Shown: piece by piece, positions 1 to 8,194 of the stretch | Layout of the letters: each line of letters starts with the position of its first letter | How positions within the stretch are numbered: the first letter of the stretch is position 1 | Assembly: GCA_964563535.1 (NCBI GenBank) | Contig: CAZLXP010000028.1 | Location: forward strand, 1-26,508 | DNA length: 26,508 bases | Source of the DNA: WVWN01 sp964563535 | Lineage (GTDB): Bacteria; RBG-13-66-14; B26-G2; WVWN01 | Reading direction: 5' to 3' | Notes under the pieces: generated by a model | Told to the model about the DNA's origin: nothing | Seen by the model: the letters and a program-made list of their open reading frames with translations, nothing else | The model's database searches: none | Program-made: the position numbers and the translations under genes

Positions 1-2
1 TT

Positions 3-1109
3 TCCGCCGCCACCGGCGGCCCCGCGGCCCTCGCCGCGGCCCTCGCCGCCGTCGCCCTCGGCTTCTCCAGCATCTTGGCGTCGTTCACCGACGTCTTTCA
101 GGGCTTCGAGCGGATGGAATTCGTGGCCGTCGTGTTGGTTTTCAACAACCTCGCGACCCTCGGTTTCATCCTAGTCGCGGTGAGCGTCGGCGCCGGCGTT
201 TTGCCGATAATTGCGCTATACGCCGCGGCGAACCTTCTCGCCATACTCTTGGCCGCGATACTTTGTTTCGCCAAATTCGCCCGCCCCACGGCCCGCGTGC
301 GGCGCGCCGACTTCCGAGCGTTCGTCGCCGAGGCGGTCCCGTTTTCGCTCTCGGCGCTGGTCGCGACCCTATACTGGCGCAGCGACGCCGTCCTGCTCAA
401 AGTGCTCGCCGGCGACCGGGCGGTGGGGATATACGGCGCCTCGGCGCGCATCGTGGAGGGTTTGGTTTTAGTGGCGGGCTCTTTCCGGGAGGCCATATAT
501 CCCATCCTCTCCCGGTTTTGGCCCTCCTCCCCCGACCCGTTCCGCGACGCCTCGCGCACCGCTTTCAAATTCCTGGTCGCCCTCGCCATCCCGATGGGCG
601 TCGGAACGTCCATCGTCGCTTATAAACTATTCCCCTTCATCTACGGCCCGGACTTCGCCGAGGGGTGGGTCGTGCTCGCGGTGCTGATATGGGCGCTCGT
701 GGCCATATTCATTCGGGAGCTCACAGCCGCAACGCTGTTCGCCTTCAACCTTCAAAAACTCGTCTTGGCGTCCAACGCGCTGGGGGCCGCGACGGCCGTC
801 GGCCTTAACCTCGTACTCATCCCGTACGTATCCTATTTGGGGCCCGCGGTGGCCGGCGTCGCCGCAGCGGTCGTCACGACCTCTTTCAACCTGGTAATGA
901 TCGGGACGAAGATGAACCGGCTTTACCGCTGGCGGCTCGCGCTCAGGCCGGCGGCCGCGGCCGCGCTCATGGCCGTGGCGCTGGTGCTGGGGTGGCGGTG
1001 GCCCGTATTGCTCAATATATGCTGGGGGGCCGCGGTTTACGGCGCGACGCTGCTGATTACGCGCTATTACCGGCTGAGCCAACTCGGCGAGCTCCTGCGG
1101 CGACGCTAA
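3..1109 (+). CDS. MOP/Wzx-type polysaccharide flippase, C-terminal part (5' end outside window)
   Basis: The reading frame is open from the left edge (position 3) to a TAA, so the true start lies outside the window; the internal TTG at 75 is not a convincing start. The visible roughly 368 residues alternate long hydrophobic segments with short basic loops, and include the multi-helix order and mid-protein stretch WRSDAVLLKVLAGDRAVGIY, typical of the polysaccharide-transport branch of the MOP exporter superfamily. Such proteins move lipid-linked sugar units across the inner membrane. The C-terminus is basic (LGELLRRR). It is the only plus-strand gene here and ends at a strong terminator, so it is the last gene of an operon entering from the left. 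Substrate cannot be read from sequence; it could also be a lipid II flippase relative, but polysaccharide is likelier. Confidence 0.8.
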   Translation, partial: SAATGGPAALAAALAAVALGFSSILASFTDVFQGFERMEFVAVVLVFNNLATLGFILVAVSVGAGVLPIIALYAAANLLAILLAAILCFAKFARPTARVRRADFRAFVAEAVPFSLSALVATLYWRSDAVLLKVLAGDRAVGIYGASARIVEGLVLVAGSFREAIYPILSRFWPSSPDPFRDASRTAFKFLVALAIPMGVGTSIVAYKLFPFIYGPDFAEGWVVLAVLIWALVAIFIRELTAATLFAFNLQKLVLASNALGAATAVGLNLVLIPYVSYLGPAVAGVAAAVVTTSFNLVMIGTKMNRLYRWRLALRPAAAAALMAVALVLGWRWPVLLNICWGAAVYGATLLITRYYRLSQLGELLRRR

Positions 1110-1123
1110 CTGGCGCGAAAAAG

Positions 1124-1150
1124 AAACCCCCCGGTCGCCCGGGGGGTTTT
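1124..1150. terminator. Bidirectional intrinsic terminator
   Basis: An 11-bp stem (AAACCCCCCGG paired with CCGGGGGGTTT, TCGC loop) has T-rich sequence on both sides: TTTT on the plus strand, and TTTCTTTTT on the minus strand. It lies 14 bases after the flippase stop and about 20 bases beyond the stop of the minus-strand lipoprotein gene, so it can serve both convergent transcripts. Confidence 0.9.
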
Positions 1151-1169
1151 CAACGTCGCCGAAATCGGG

Positions 1170-1367
1170 TTACTTGCCTTCGCCCTCGCCTTCGGCCCAC
1201 TTCTCTTTCTTGAGGTCGCCGCCTTCCTTGAACTTCTCCTTCTTGAGGTCGCCGCCTTCCTTCGCGGCCGTCTCCGGCGCCGCGACCTCTTCCTTCTTCT
1301 TACAGCCGAAGAAGGTCGCGCCGACCAAAACCGCCAACGCGAATACCAGGAACGTCTTGGTGCGCAT
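1170..1367 (-). CDS. Small lipoprotein with two 11-residue charged repeats
   Basis: This encodes 65 residues. I chose the ATG at 1367 rather than the upstream in-frame start at 1508 because a GGAGGA ribosome site sits directly upstream and the protein then begins with a clean signal peptide. Residues 1-21 are basic then hydrophobic, ending in FFGC, a weak lipobox with Cys22 as the probable lipidated residue. The mature part is KKKEE followed by two tandem copies of EGGDLKKEK(F/W)(K/A), about 33 bases per repeat, and an EGEGEGK tail. No family is recognised. It is the last gene before the bidirectional terminator, downstream of the bifunctional nuclease gene. The hydrophilic repeats could form an amphipathic helix on the membrane surface; that is inference. 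Confidence 0.7.
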   Translation of the reverse strand: MRTKTFLVFALAVLVGATFFGCKKKEEVAAPETAAKEGGDLKKEKFKEGGDLKKEKWAEGEGEGK

Positions 1368-1514
1368 TTTTCTCCTCCATGAAAACCGGGTTAAAAAGAC
1401 TATCGCCGCCGGCGCGCTCGTCGTCGCGCGAAACCGGCGGCTGTGCGGATGACTATTGTAAATGCTGCCGCGCAGCCCTGGGTTTAAATATCGGGCCGGC
1501 CGCTTCAACCCCCT

Positions 1515-2009
1515 TTAAGACGGCTTGTCGAAATCGAAATCGTCGGGCGTAAGGTTCTGGAGCATTTTTTCTAATTCGTCGCGGGTTTCCCGGTCGACGT
1601 CGGCGTCGGCGCCGCTGACCTCTATGACGGCTTTGGATACGTAAATAGGAGAGGCCGTGCGGAGCGCAACGGCTATCGCGTCCGACGGCCGGGAATCTAT
1701 CTCCATCGTGCCATCGCGGCTCTCGACGATAATCTTGGCGTAGAAAGTATTATCGGACAGGTCGTTCACGACGACGCGTTCGACGTGCGCGTCCAGAGCG
1801 TCGAGCAGCGCCTTTATCAGGTCGTGGGTCATCGGCCGCGTCGGCTCTACGCCCTCGATGGCGCTCATTATGGCGTAAGCCTCGTACGGGCCTATCCAGA
1901 TGGGGAGGATCTTGCCGGCCTCCTCGTTCTTCAAAATGAGGACCGGCCTATTCGTACTGGGGTCGTGCGTTACCACGGCCACGCGCATTTCCAAAAGGTC
2001 AGTAGCCAT
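1515..2009 (-). CDS. Bifunctional nuclease family protein (BFN / DUF151)
   Basis: 164 residues. The protein matches the BFN/DUF151 pattern: an N-terminal strand block with PVLILKNEEAGKILPIWIG, the RPMTHDLIKALLDAL segment near residues 58-72, and the conserved DSRPSDAIAVALR segment near residues 105-117. The C-terminal acidic tail (DDFDFDKPS) follows a short helical region. Family members have been described as nucleases acting on DNA and RNA in plants, and the bacterial homologues are mostly uncharacterised small soluble proteins. The gene has its own good promoter immediately after the apbE stop codon and an AAGGAAG ribosome site. It is the penultimate gene of the minus-strand run. Family assignment is firm; the biochemical role in this organism is unknown. 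Confidence 0.88.
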   Translation of the reverse strand: MATDLLEMRVAVVTHDPSTNRPVLILKNEEAGKILPIWIGPYEAYAIMSAIEGVEPTRPMTHDLIKALLDALDAHVERVVVNDLSDNTFYAKIIVESRDGTMEIDSRPSDAIAVALRTASPIYVSKAVIEVSGADADVDRETRDELEKMLQNLTPDDFDFDKPS

Positions 2010-2038
2010 ACGATCGCTTCCTTGTTGCGCGACGATAA

Positions 2039-2067
2039 ATTATACCACAAAGGAGCAACCTTTACAA
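2039..2067 (-). promoter_or_regulatory. Sigma-70-type promoter for the bifunctional nuclease gene
   Basis: On the minus strand TTGTAA (2062-2067) is followed by a 17-bp spacer and a perfect TATAAT (2039-2044), preceded by TGG, giving an extended -10 (TGnTATAAT). The expected transcript start is near 2032, about 23 bases before the ATG at 2009. It begins just downstream of the apbE stop codon, so the nuclease gene can be expressed independently of the upstream operon. Confidence 0.75.
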
Positions 2068-2082
2068 GAAAACCTAAAAAAG

Positions 2083-3096
2083 TTAATCGGCGGCTTTTAT
2101 TATTTTAAAACGTGGAAATTTGCCGTAGGCTTCATATTGTAAAGTATTTCCGCGCCGCCGCAAGATTAGACAGGCCGGCGCCCCCGCCGGTTTAAGAAGG
2201 CGGCCGACTTCCTTCCCCGGCATAACTGCCAGCGCCGTCGCCCACGCGTCCGCCGGCGCGCACGTCGCCGCCGCCACCGTAACGCCCGCCGGGCCTTCCA
2301 CCGGCCGGCCGGTATGCGGGTCGAACAAGTGACTGAATTCATGGCCGTCGGCTTCGAACCGCTGGGCGTACCCGCCCGACGTCGAGCATGCGCCCGACGC
2401 GAGGTCGAAAGTCGCGTATAGGCCGTCGCGGTCGGGGTGTTTTATTCCCACCCGCCACGCCTCGCCGGCCTTCGGGCCGCCGCCGAAGCAAGCCACCTCG
2501 CCGCCGGCCTCGACGATGCCCGCCGTCGCCCCCGCTTTCGCCATCGCCGCCGCGGCGCGGTCGACGGCCCAGCCCGCGGCTATCCCCGATAAATCCAACG
2601 CCATGCCGGGATGGGCGAATGAAATAGTCCTTGGGTCGTCGACCAGTAAAATCTTTTCATAGCCGACGTCTTCCATCGCCGCAGCCACCTCGTCGTCGCC
2701 CGGCCACCGCGGCGTCCCGCCCTTGATGCCGTAAAGTTTGATTACCGCCGCCACCGTGGGGTCGAAATAGCCGTCGGTCGCGGCCGCCGTTTCCCGCGCC
2801 AACGCCACCAGCTCGAATAATTCGGGCGACACTTCTACCGGCGCCGCGCCCGCGGCGCGGTTCAACCGGCTCAGCTCGCTGTCCGGGTCCCAGTTGGAAG
2901 CGATCTTCTCGGCCTCGGCTATGGCCTTGAGCGCCGCCTCCACGCCCTCACGGCCGGTCTCCTCATCCGCGGCGACGGCCCGCGCCGTGACGACGGAACC
3001 CATGGCCGGCCGCTGGGCGCTATATTCCGCGGGGCCGCGAGCGCACGCCAACGCCAGGACGAACGCCGGCCCCGACATAAAAATCGCGCGCCTCAT
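2083..3096 (-). CDS. apbE: FAD:protein FMN transferase (ApbE family lipoprotein)
   Basis: 337 residues, normal for ApbE. The enzyme attaches FMN from FAD to Thr/Ser of target proteins such as Rnf or Nqr subunits, outside the cytoplasmic membrane. The N-terminus is a lipoprotein signal (LALAC, Cys18). Family landmarks are SNWDPDSELSRLN (about 87-99), the ALDLSGIAAGWAVDRA block, VEAGGEV corresponding to the usual NxGGD(I/V) strand, SHLFDPHTGRPVEG, and the metal-site-like APADAWATALAVM. The ATG at 3096 follows the stop of a tiny upstream frame by one base, suggesting coupling. The flavinylated partner is not in this window. ApbE beside cell-envelope genes is not informative; the anaerobic redox lifestyle fits an Rnf-type target, which is inference. 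Confidence 0.92.
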   Translation of the reverse strand: MRRAIFMSGPAFVLALACARGPAEYSAQRPAMGSVVTARAVAADEETGREGVEAALKAIAEAEKIASNWDPDSELSRLNRAAGAAPVEVSPELFELVALARETAAATDGYFDPTVAAVIKLYGIKGGTPRWPGDDEVAAAMEDVGYEKILLVDDPRTISFAHPGMALDLSGIAAGWAVDRAAAAMAKAGATAGIVEAGGEVACFGGGPKAGEAWRVGIKHPDRDGLYATFDLASGACSTSGGYAQRFEADGHEFSHLFDPHTGRPVEGPAGVTVAAATCAPADAWATALAVMPGKEVGRLLKPAGAPACLILRRRGNTLQYEAYGKFPRFKIIKAAD

Positions 3097-3097
3097 C

Positions 3098-3181
3098 TTA
3101 GGACCGCCACCTTTCCAGTCGCGGCGTCGCCGGCGCCGCCGTCGTTAAAATCAGAATCGCGAACAGGACTAACCTCTCCAC
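3098..3181 (-). CDS. Possible 27-residue signal-peptide-like small ORF before apbE
   Basis: A GTG at 3181 is preceded by GGGAGG with six bases of spacing and opens a 27-codon frame: a basic-hydrophobic stretch (VERLVLFAILILTTAAPA) then TPRLERWRS. Its TAA ends one base before the apbE ATG. It starts about 19 bases after the glycosyltransferase stop. It may be a coupling leader for apbE or a small membrane peptide; chance cannot be excluded. No homology is recognised. Confidence 0.3.
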   Translation of the reverse strand: MERLVLFAILILTTAAPATPRLERWRS

Positions 3182-3200
3182 CGCGGGCCTCCCGACGGCG

Positions 3201-4337
3201 TCAGCGCAACTTTTCCCACGCGGCTGCGTTCCCGCCGAAGAGATATCGAAACCACCCGTACGCGAGGGCCACGTTCGCCAAGACGAAAGAATAAGGCGCG
3301 CGAAACAATAGCGGCGCCCGGCCGCCGCCCCCCAGCCAACCGGCCGCGGCCGCGGCGTAAAACAACAACTGCCCGCCGAGCAGCGCGGCGCCGAAAACGC
3401 TTCCCGCGGCCGTCGCCGCGGCCGCGGCCGCCAACGCCACGCCAAGAAAAGCCGGGCCGAGCCACCGCAAAATTTTGTGGGAAAACAGCTGCCACGGGAT
3501 CCGCCGCCAAATGGCGCCGTCCAGCGCGGCCAGCGCCGCGATGGACCCCGCCATAATCCGCGCCTTACGTTTGAATTCCCGCGGGCCGTCGTCCAACGCC
3601 TCCTCGTACGCGACCGCGGCCGGCGCGTACGCGAGCCGGTAACCCGCGGCCACGACCTGAAGCGACACGTAGAAGTCGTCCATAATCAGCCGGCCCTCGG
3701 GCACCTTTTTATACAGGGCCCGCTTCACGGCATACAGCGAACCGTCCGCCCCAACCGCCGAGCCTACGGCCGCTTCCAATTTTTTCATATAACTCTCCAG
3801 CCGCCAGTATACGCGCTCGGCCGACGCGCCGCGGGTGACCACCTGCTCGCCGCAGACGGCGCCGACGCGAGGGTCGGCGAACGGCGCCACCAGCTCGCCA
3901 AGCGACGCGGGCGGAATCCGGGCGTTGGCGTCCGTGAAGACGAATACCTCCCCCGACGCCGCTGCGGCCCCGGCGTTGAGGGCCGCCGGTTTGCCCCGCC
4001 GCTGCGGCCAAGCGACGACGCGCGCGACGCCGGCACCGCGGGCGACGGCTTCGGTCTCGTCGTCGGACCCGTCGGAGACGACGACGATTTCGATTTTATC
4101 CGCCGGGTAATCGGCGGCGCGGAGGTCGTCCAACTTGGCGGGTAAGGCCGCGGCCTCGTTATAGCACGGGATAATTACGGACAACGCCGGCCATACCGCC
4201 AGGGGCGCCGGTTCGGCCGGCGCGCGGCCGAGGGCCGCGGCGAGCCGCAACGCTAAAGGGTAACCGACGTAGTGATAGCCAACGGCCGCCAAAGCGGCGG
4301 CCGCACCTGCCTCTAAGGAGATTCTTTGCCACAACAT
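3201..4337 (-). CDS. Membrane-anchored family 2 glycosyltransferase
   Basis: 378 residues. It transfers a sugar from a nucleotide-sugar donor to a surface glycan, with the active site on the cytoplasmic face. One N-terminal hydrophobic helix (residues 8-36) precedes a GT-A domain starting LSVIIPCYNEA (52-62). Further landmarks are VVVSDGSDD (86-93), the metal-site variant TDAN (135-138), GADGSLYAVK (197-205), the MDD acceptor-base motif (219-221) and KRKARIMAG (257-264), which takes the place of QxxRW in processive enzymes. Two or three membrane helices fill residues 285-372. The start ATG has no clear ribosome site. It lies 45 bases after the alr stop. Donor and product are unknown; a polysaccharide role is plausible given the flippase nearby on the other strand. 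Confidence 0.85.
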   Translation of the reverse strand: MLWQRISLEAGAAAALAAVGYHYVGYPLALRLAAALGRAPAEPAPLAVWPALSVIIPCYNEAAALPAKLDDLRAADYPADKIEIVVVSDGSDDETEAVARGAGVARVVAWPQRRGKPAALNAGAAAASGEVFVFTDANARIPPASLGELVAPFADPRVGAVCGEQVVTRGASAERVYWRLESYMKKLEAAVGSAVGADGSLYAVKRALYKKVPEGRLIMDDFYVSLQVVAAGYRLAYAPAAVAYEEALDDGPREFKRKARIMAGSIAALAALDGAIWRRIPWQLFSHKILRWLGPAFLGVALAAAAAATAAGSVFGAALLGGQLLFYAAAAAGWLGGGGRAPLLFRAPYSFVLANVALAYGWFRYLFGGNAAAWEKLR

Positions 4338-4382
4338 AACGAACGCGCAGGCGAGATTCCCGGCGAGCGGAGGGCCGCGCTT

Positions 4383-5660
4383 TTAATAATACTGGCCGCT
4401 CAAGGCCCGCCTTTCGCGGGGCTCGGCGTAAAGGCACCCGGCCCGCAGGTAGTAACGCCGCGACCTCATACCGAGCGACGTAATTATTTCGTACGATATC
4501 GTTTCGGCTTGGGCGGCGAGCTGGTCGGCCGTAATCTCTTCGTCGCCGTCGCGGCCTAAGACCGTGATCTCCTCCCCCACCCGCGGCCGGGCGCCCGGGC
4601 CGAGGTCGAACATCGTCATATCCATACATACCAGGCCCGCGACCGGCACGCGGCGGCCGCGCCATATCCCCTCCCCCCGGTTGGAAAGCAGGCGGGGATA
4701 ACCGTGGCGGTAACCCAACGGCGTCGTAACGACGGCGTTCTTGTCTTTGACCTCGTACGTCCGTTTATACGATATCGTTTCGCCGGCGCGGACTTCCTTG
4801 GTAAAAATTACGGGCGTCCGGTAACTCATTACCGGTTCCAGCGATACGGTCCGCTTTACGGTGTCGGAGGGATATATGCCGTAAAGTATGATGCCGGCCC
4901 GCACCATGTTGAAGTGCCCCTCGGGTAAATCGAGAACGGCGGCGCTGTTGGCGAGGTGGTTGCGCGGCAGGGCGCAGCCGCGGCGCCGCACCTCGTCGAT
5001 TATTTTTTGGAACGAGGCTATCTGGCCGCGGGAGAAGCCCTTGTCTTCCGCGTCCGGCAAATGCGTTATAAGCCCCTGGAGGGAGAGGTAGGGGAAGTCG
5101 CGCAGGCGGTCGCAAAACCTGGGCACGTCTCGCGGGGCTACGCCCAACCTCCCCATCCCGGTATCGACCTTGACGTATACCGGCACGCGTTGGCGGGCGT
5201 CGCGGGCCCCGGCGTCCAGCGCCTCGGCGAACTCGAGCTGGCATACGACGGTCCCGAGGCCCCAGCGGGGTATTTCCGCCGCGCCGGCCGGCGCCGTTAC
5301 GCCGAGAACGAGTACGGCCGACGTAATACCCGCCACCCGCAAGGCCCGCGCCTCTTCCACGTTTACCACGCCCAGCGCGTCGACCCCTTCGGCGACGGCG
5401 ACCCGGCTTAACTCGGCCGCGCCGTGGCCGTACGCGTCGTCCTTGACCACGGCCAGCAGTTCCCGGTGGCGGCCTACGTGGGCCCGGATGGCGCGCACGT
5501 TGCGGGCGAAGGCGTCCACGTCCACGTACACGCGGTTCTGCCACAGGTCGCGGTCGGCGACGGGCCGGCGGCCGACCTCCGTCGAACGCGCGTCGTCGGG
5601 CCTTCGCGCGTCGGCGCGGAGCGCATCCGCCGCGGCCCCGCTGGAATGCTCCGCGTTCAC
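4383..5660 (-). CDS. alr: Alanine racemase
   Basis: 425 residues. The PLP enzyme interconverts L- and D-alanine for peptidoglycan. The PLP lysine is K73 in VVKDDAYGHG, where the usual sequence is VVKANAYGHG. The KVDTGMGRLG block (164-173) and the catalytic tyrosine Y298 in GETISYKRTY are both present, and the substrate-site LVCMDMTM segment follows. The GTG at 5660 lies five bases after the dnaB stop with a GGAGGAGG ribosome site in the dnaB tail. This start adds about 38 charged residues before the conserved NRVYVDVDAF, longer than usual, so a later start is possible. The order rplI-dnaB-alr is a common bacterial arrangement. Confidence 0.95.
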   Translation of the reverse strand: MNAEHSSGAAADALRADARRPDDARSTEVGRRPVADRDLWQNRVYVDVDAFARNVRAIRAHVGRHRELLAVVKDDAYGHGAAELSRVAVAEGVDALGVVNVEEARALRVAGITSAVLVLGVTAPAGAAEIPRWGLGTVVCQLEFAEALDAGARDARQRVPVYVKVDTGMGRLGVAPRDVPRFCDRLRDFPYLSLQGLITHLPDAEDKGFSRGQIASFQKIIDEVRRRGCALPRNHLANSAAVLDLPEGHFNMVRAGIILYGIYPSDTVKRTVSLEPVMSYRTPVIFTKEVRAGETISYKRTYEVKDKNAVVTTPLGYRHGYPRLLSNRGEGIWRGRRVPVAGLVCMDMTMFDLGPGARPRVGEEITVLGRDGDEEITADQLAAQAETISYEIITSLGMRSRRYYLRAGCLYAEPRERRALSGQYY

Positions 5661-5665
5661 GGCGG

Positions 5666-7042
5666 CTAAAACGCCTCCTCCGCGCCCGAGACGGCGGGGC
5701 CGAACGCGCCTTCCTGGCGCGTCACGTTTTCGAAACGGGTATACTTGCGGATGAACAGGAGTTTAACCCGGCCGGTAGGGCCGTTGCGTTGTTTGGCCAC
5801 GATGACGTCGGTCTCGGCGAAGTGTTGGTCGTCGCGGTCGCCGTCGCGGTCGGCCGAGGGTCGGTGCAGGAACATCACCACGTCGGCGTCCTGTTCCAGG
5901 GCGCCCGACTCCCGCAGGTCCGAGAGTTGCGGTTCGCCCGAAACCCGGCGTTCCACGGCGCGGCTCAGCTGCGCGCACGCCAGAACGGGGACGTCGAGCT
6001 CCTTGGCCAGCGCCTTTAAAAAAGACGAGACGGCCGCTATCTCCGTTTGGCGGTTTTCGTACCGGCCGTACCCGTGCACCATTTGCAGATAGTCGACGAC
6101 GATAAGCCGGACGTTGCGACGGGCTTTTATCCGCCGCGCCTTGGCGCGTATCTCGAGGATGTTGAGGGTGGGCGAATCGTCGACGAATATCGGCGCGGCC
6201 GAAAGGCGGTTGACGGCCTCGGTCAAAAGCCGCCACATGGTGGAGGACAACCGGCCCGAGCGCGCCAGGCCGAGGTCGACCCGCGCCACCGAACACAGCA
6301 GCCGCTGGGCCAAAGCCTCGCGCGACATCTCGAGGGAGAAAATCGCTACCGGCACGTTGTCTTCTAACGCTACGTTCTGCGCCACGTTGAGGGCGAGCGC
6401 CGTCTTGCCTACGCCCGGGCGGGCGGCGAGGATGATGAGGTTTTGTTTTTGGAAACCCCCCGTGAGGTCGTCGATTTCGATATACCCGGTCTCCAGCCCC
6501 GAGATGTGTTCCTTCTTTTTCGCCCTCGCCTCTATGGCGTCGTAAACCTCGCCGACGACGTCCCCCACCGGGACGAAATCCTGCTTCATCCGCCTTTCGG
6601 CGATCGAAAAAACCTTGGCCTCGGTCTCGTCGAGTAAGAGGTGCGGGTCCTCGCGTTCCCCGCTCGCCCTGGCCGCCAGGTCAACCGAAACGTCGATGAG
6701 CGAGCGGAGGAGGTACTTCTCCTCGAGCAACCTTAGATGGTGGGAAAAAGACGCCACGGTGGTGACGTCTTCGACCAACGAAAGAAGGTACGCCGTTCCG
6801 CCCGCGTCGTCCAACCGTCCCAACCGTTTGAGGGCATCGGCCAGCGTAACGACGTCGACTTCGGCCTCGCTTTTGAACAAGTCCGTCAGGCCGGCGTATA
6901 TGTAACGGTGGCCCGGCGTAAAGAAGTAGTCGGCCGCCAGGCGCTCCAGGCCTTCGTGGAGCGCGTCGCGGTCCAGGACCATGGCCCCCAGGACCGCGCG
7001 TTCCGCCTCCACGCTTGCCGGGTATTCCCGCGGCCCAGCCAA
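5666..7042 (-). CDS. dnaB: Replicative DNA helicase DnaB
   Basis: 458 residues, normal length. The hexameric helicase unwinds DNA at the fork. The N-terminal domain starts with the conserved PASVEAERAVLGAMV; the linker includes TGYIEIDDLTGGFQKQNLIILAARPGVGKTA in two conserved blocks, with the Walker A lysine at K213. Walker B is LIVVDYLQM, followed by the arginine-finger region, RESGALEQDADVVMFLHR, and KQRNGPTG near the C-terminus. No intein is present; the frame is continuous. The gene starts five bases after the rplI stop, so it is cotranscribed with the ribosomal genes. Confidence 0.98.
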   Translation of the reverse strand: MAGPREYPASVEAERAVLGAMVLDRDALHEGLERLAADYFFTPGHRYIYAGLTDLFKSEAEVDVVTLADALKRLGRLDDAGGTAYLLSLVEDVTTVASFSHHLRLLEEKYLLRSLIDVSVDLAARASGEREDPHLLLDETEAKVFSIAERRMKQDFVPVGDVVGEVYDAIEARAKKKEHISGLETGYIEIDDLTGGFQKQNLIILAARPGVGKTALALNVAQNVALEDNVPVAIFSLEMSREALAQRLLCSVARVDLGLARSGRLSSTMWRLLTEAVNRLSAAPIFVDDSPTLNILEIRAKARRIKARRNVRLIVVDYLQMVHGYGRYENRQTEIAAVSSFLKALAKELDVPVLACAQLSRAVERRVSGEPQLSDLRESGALEQDADVVMFLHRPSADRDGDRDDQHFAETDVIVAKQRNGPTGRVKLLFIRKYTRFENVTRQEGAFGPAVSGAEEAF

Positions 7043-7047
7043 CGCCG

Positions 7048-7497
7048 CTACACCTCCGGGCGAACGACGGTTACCGATACGGGCGCCTCTACGCCCTCGG
7101 CGAACTTTATCCGCGCCGCGAACAAGCCGATGTGGGCTATCGGTTCGTCGAACGACACCTGTTTTTTATCTACCTCGAAGCCGCGTTCGGCGAGGGCGGC
7201 GGCGACCTCCGCGGCCGTAACGCTGCCGTAAAGCTCGCCGCCCTCGTTGCACAATTTTTCGAACCTGAGCGCCACCTCGGCCAGCCGCGCCGCCTCCTCC
7301 TCGGCCCCGTGGCGGAGGTCGTCTTGGCGCGCCGCGACGCGCGTCAGCTCGGCCGTAAGGGCCGCCCGGTTTTTATCCGTCACCGGGACCGCCAGGCCCC
7401 GCGGGATGAGGTAGTTGCGGGCGTGGCCGCGAGCCACTTTAACGACCGCGCCCCGGCGCCCCAGCTTCTCAACGTCCTGCAATAATATAAGCTCCAT
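7048..7497 (-). CDS. rplI: Large ribosomal subunit protein bL9
   Basis: 149 residues, the usual length. The N-terminal domain MELILLQDVEKLGRRGAVVKVARGHARNYLIP, given here only as family landmarks LLQDVEKLGRRG and VKVARGHARNYLIP, binds the L1 stalk region of 23S rRNA. A long connecting helix follows (residues 50-85), then a C-terminal domain (86-149). It lies between rpsR and dnaB in the classical rpsF-ssb-rpsR-rplI order. The ribosome site is weak, so translation may depend on coupling. Confidence 0.97.
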   Translation of the reverse strand: MELILLQDVEKLGRRGAVVKVARGHARNYLIPRGLAVPVTDKNRAALTAELTRVAARQDDLRHGAEEEAARLAEVALRFEKLCNEGGELYGSVTAAEVAAALAERGFEVDKKQVSFDEPIAHIGLFAARIKFAEGVEAPVSVTVVRPEV

Positions 7498-7523
7498 ACC
7501 GCACCCTATGGCCGTTTCCGGGC

Positions 7524-7766
7524 TCAGCGATGCAGCTCTCGCAGGTACGGCAACAACCCCATAAACCGCGCCCGTTTTATCGCCCGCGCCAACTGCCGTT
7601 GATGTTGGGAGCAGTTGCCGGTGGAACGCCTGGCCTTTATCTTGGCCTTATCGCTCGTGTAGCGCCGGATAAGCACTATATCCTTGAAATCGATATGTGC
7701 AACCTTGTCGGCGCAAAACCGGCAATGTCTCTTTCTTACCGTTCGGCGAACTTTCAATTTCGGCAT
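7524..7766 (-). CDS. rpsR: Small ribosomal subunit protein bS18
   Basis: 80 residues. It pairs with bS6 on the platform of the 30S subunit. The sequence begins KVRRTVRKRHCRFCAD and contains YTSDKAKIKARRSTGNC and the basic tail RARFMGLLPY. C15-x2-C18 and C52-x2-H55 form a likely zinc site, so this is the zinc-binding (C+) version rather than the cysteine-less one of many aerobes. AGGAG lies eight bases upstream of the ATG. Confidence 0.97.
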   Translation of the reverse strand: MPKLKVRRTVRKRHCRFCADKVAHIDFKDIVLIRRYTSDKAKIKARRSTGNCSQHQRQLARAIKRARFMGLLPYLRELHR

Positions 7767-7804
7767 GTATTCTCCTGGTTACGTACCTGCGCCGCCGTCG
7801 CGGC

Positions 7805-8194
7805 TTAGTAGAACGGGACGTCGTCGGCCACCTCGTCGGCCGCGGGCGCGCCGCCCGTACCTTCCGGGCCGCCCAGGAAGACGACGCGATTGGCGACGAC
7901 CTCCGTAATCCACCGGCGCTCGCCTTCCCGCTCGTAATCCCGGACGTTGAGCCGCCCCTCTACCAGGACGCCGCGACCCTTGTTCAGGTATTGGGTACAA
8001 AGTTCCGCGGTCTTGCCCCAGGTGACGATGTTGAAAAACTGCGCGTCCTCTTTAAGCTCGCCCGCGGCGTCGCGGTACGCGCGGTTCACGGCGAGCCGGA
8101 AATTAGCCGTCGCCGTCCCCTGGGGGGTGTAGCGCAGTTCCGGGTCCGCGGTGAGGTTACCCATCATTATGACTCTATTAAGCCCTCTTACCAT
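7805..8194 (-). CDS. ssb: Single-stranded DNA-binding protein, short tail
   Basis: 129 residues, shorter than typical SSB. The OB fold covers about residues 1-108 (VRGLNRVIMMGNLTADPELR, then QFFNIVTWGKTAELC and GVLVEGRLNVRDYE). It coats single-stranded DNA in replication and repair. The disordered tail is only about 20 residues. The tip reads DDVPFY: the acidic-proline-phenylalanine interaction motif is present, but a tyrosine follows the normally terminal phenylalanine. The ATG at 8194 has a GGAGAGGGAAG ribosome site inside the end of rpsF, so the two genes overlap by 17 bases and are coupled. Confidence 0.96.
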   Translation of the reverse strand: MVRGLNRVIMMGNLTADPELRYTPQGTATANFRLAVNRAYRDAAGELKEDAQFFNIVTWGKTAELCTQYLNKGRGVLVEGRLNVRDYEREGERRWITEVVANRVVFLGGPEGTGGAPAADEVADDVPFY

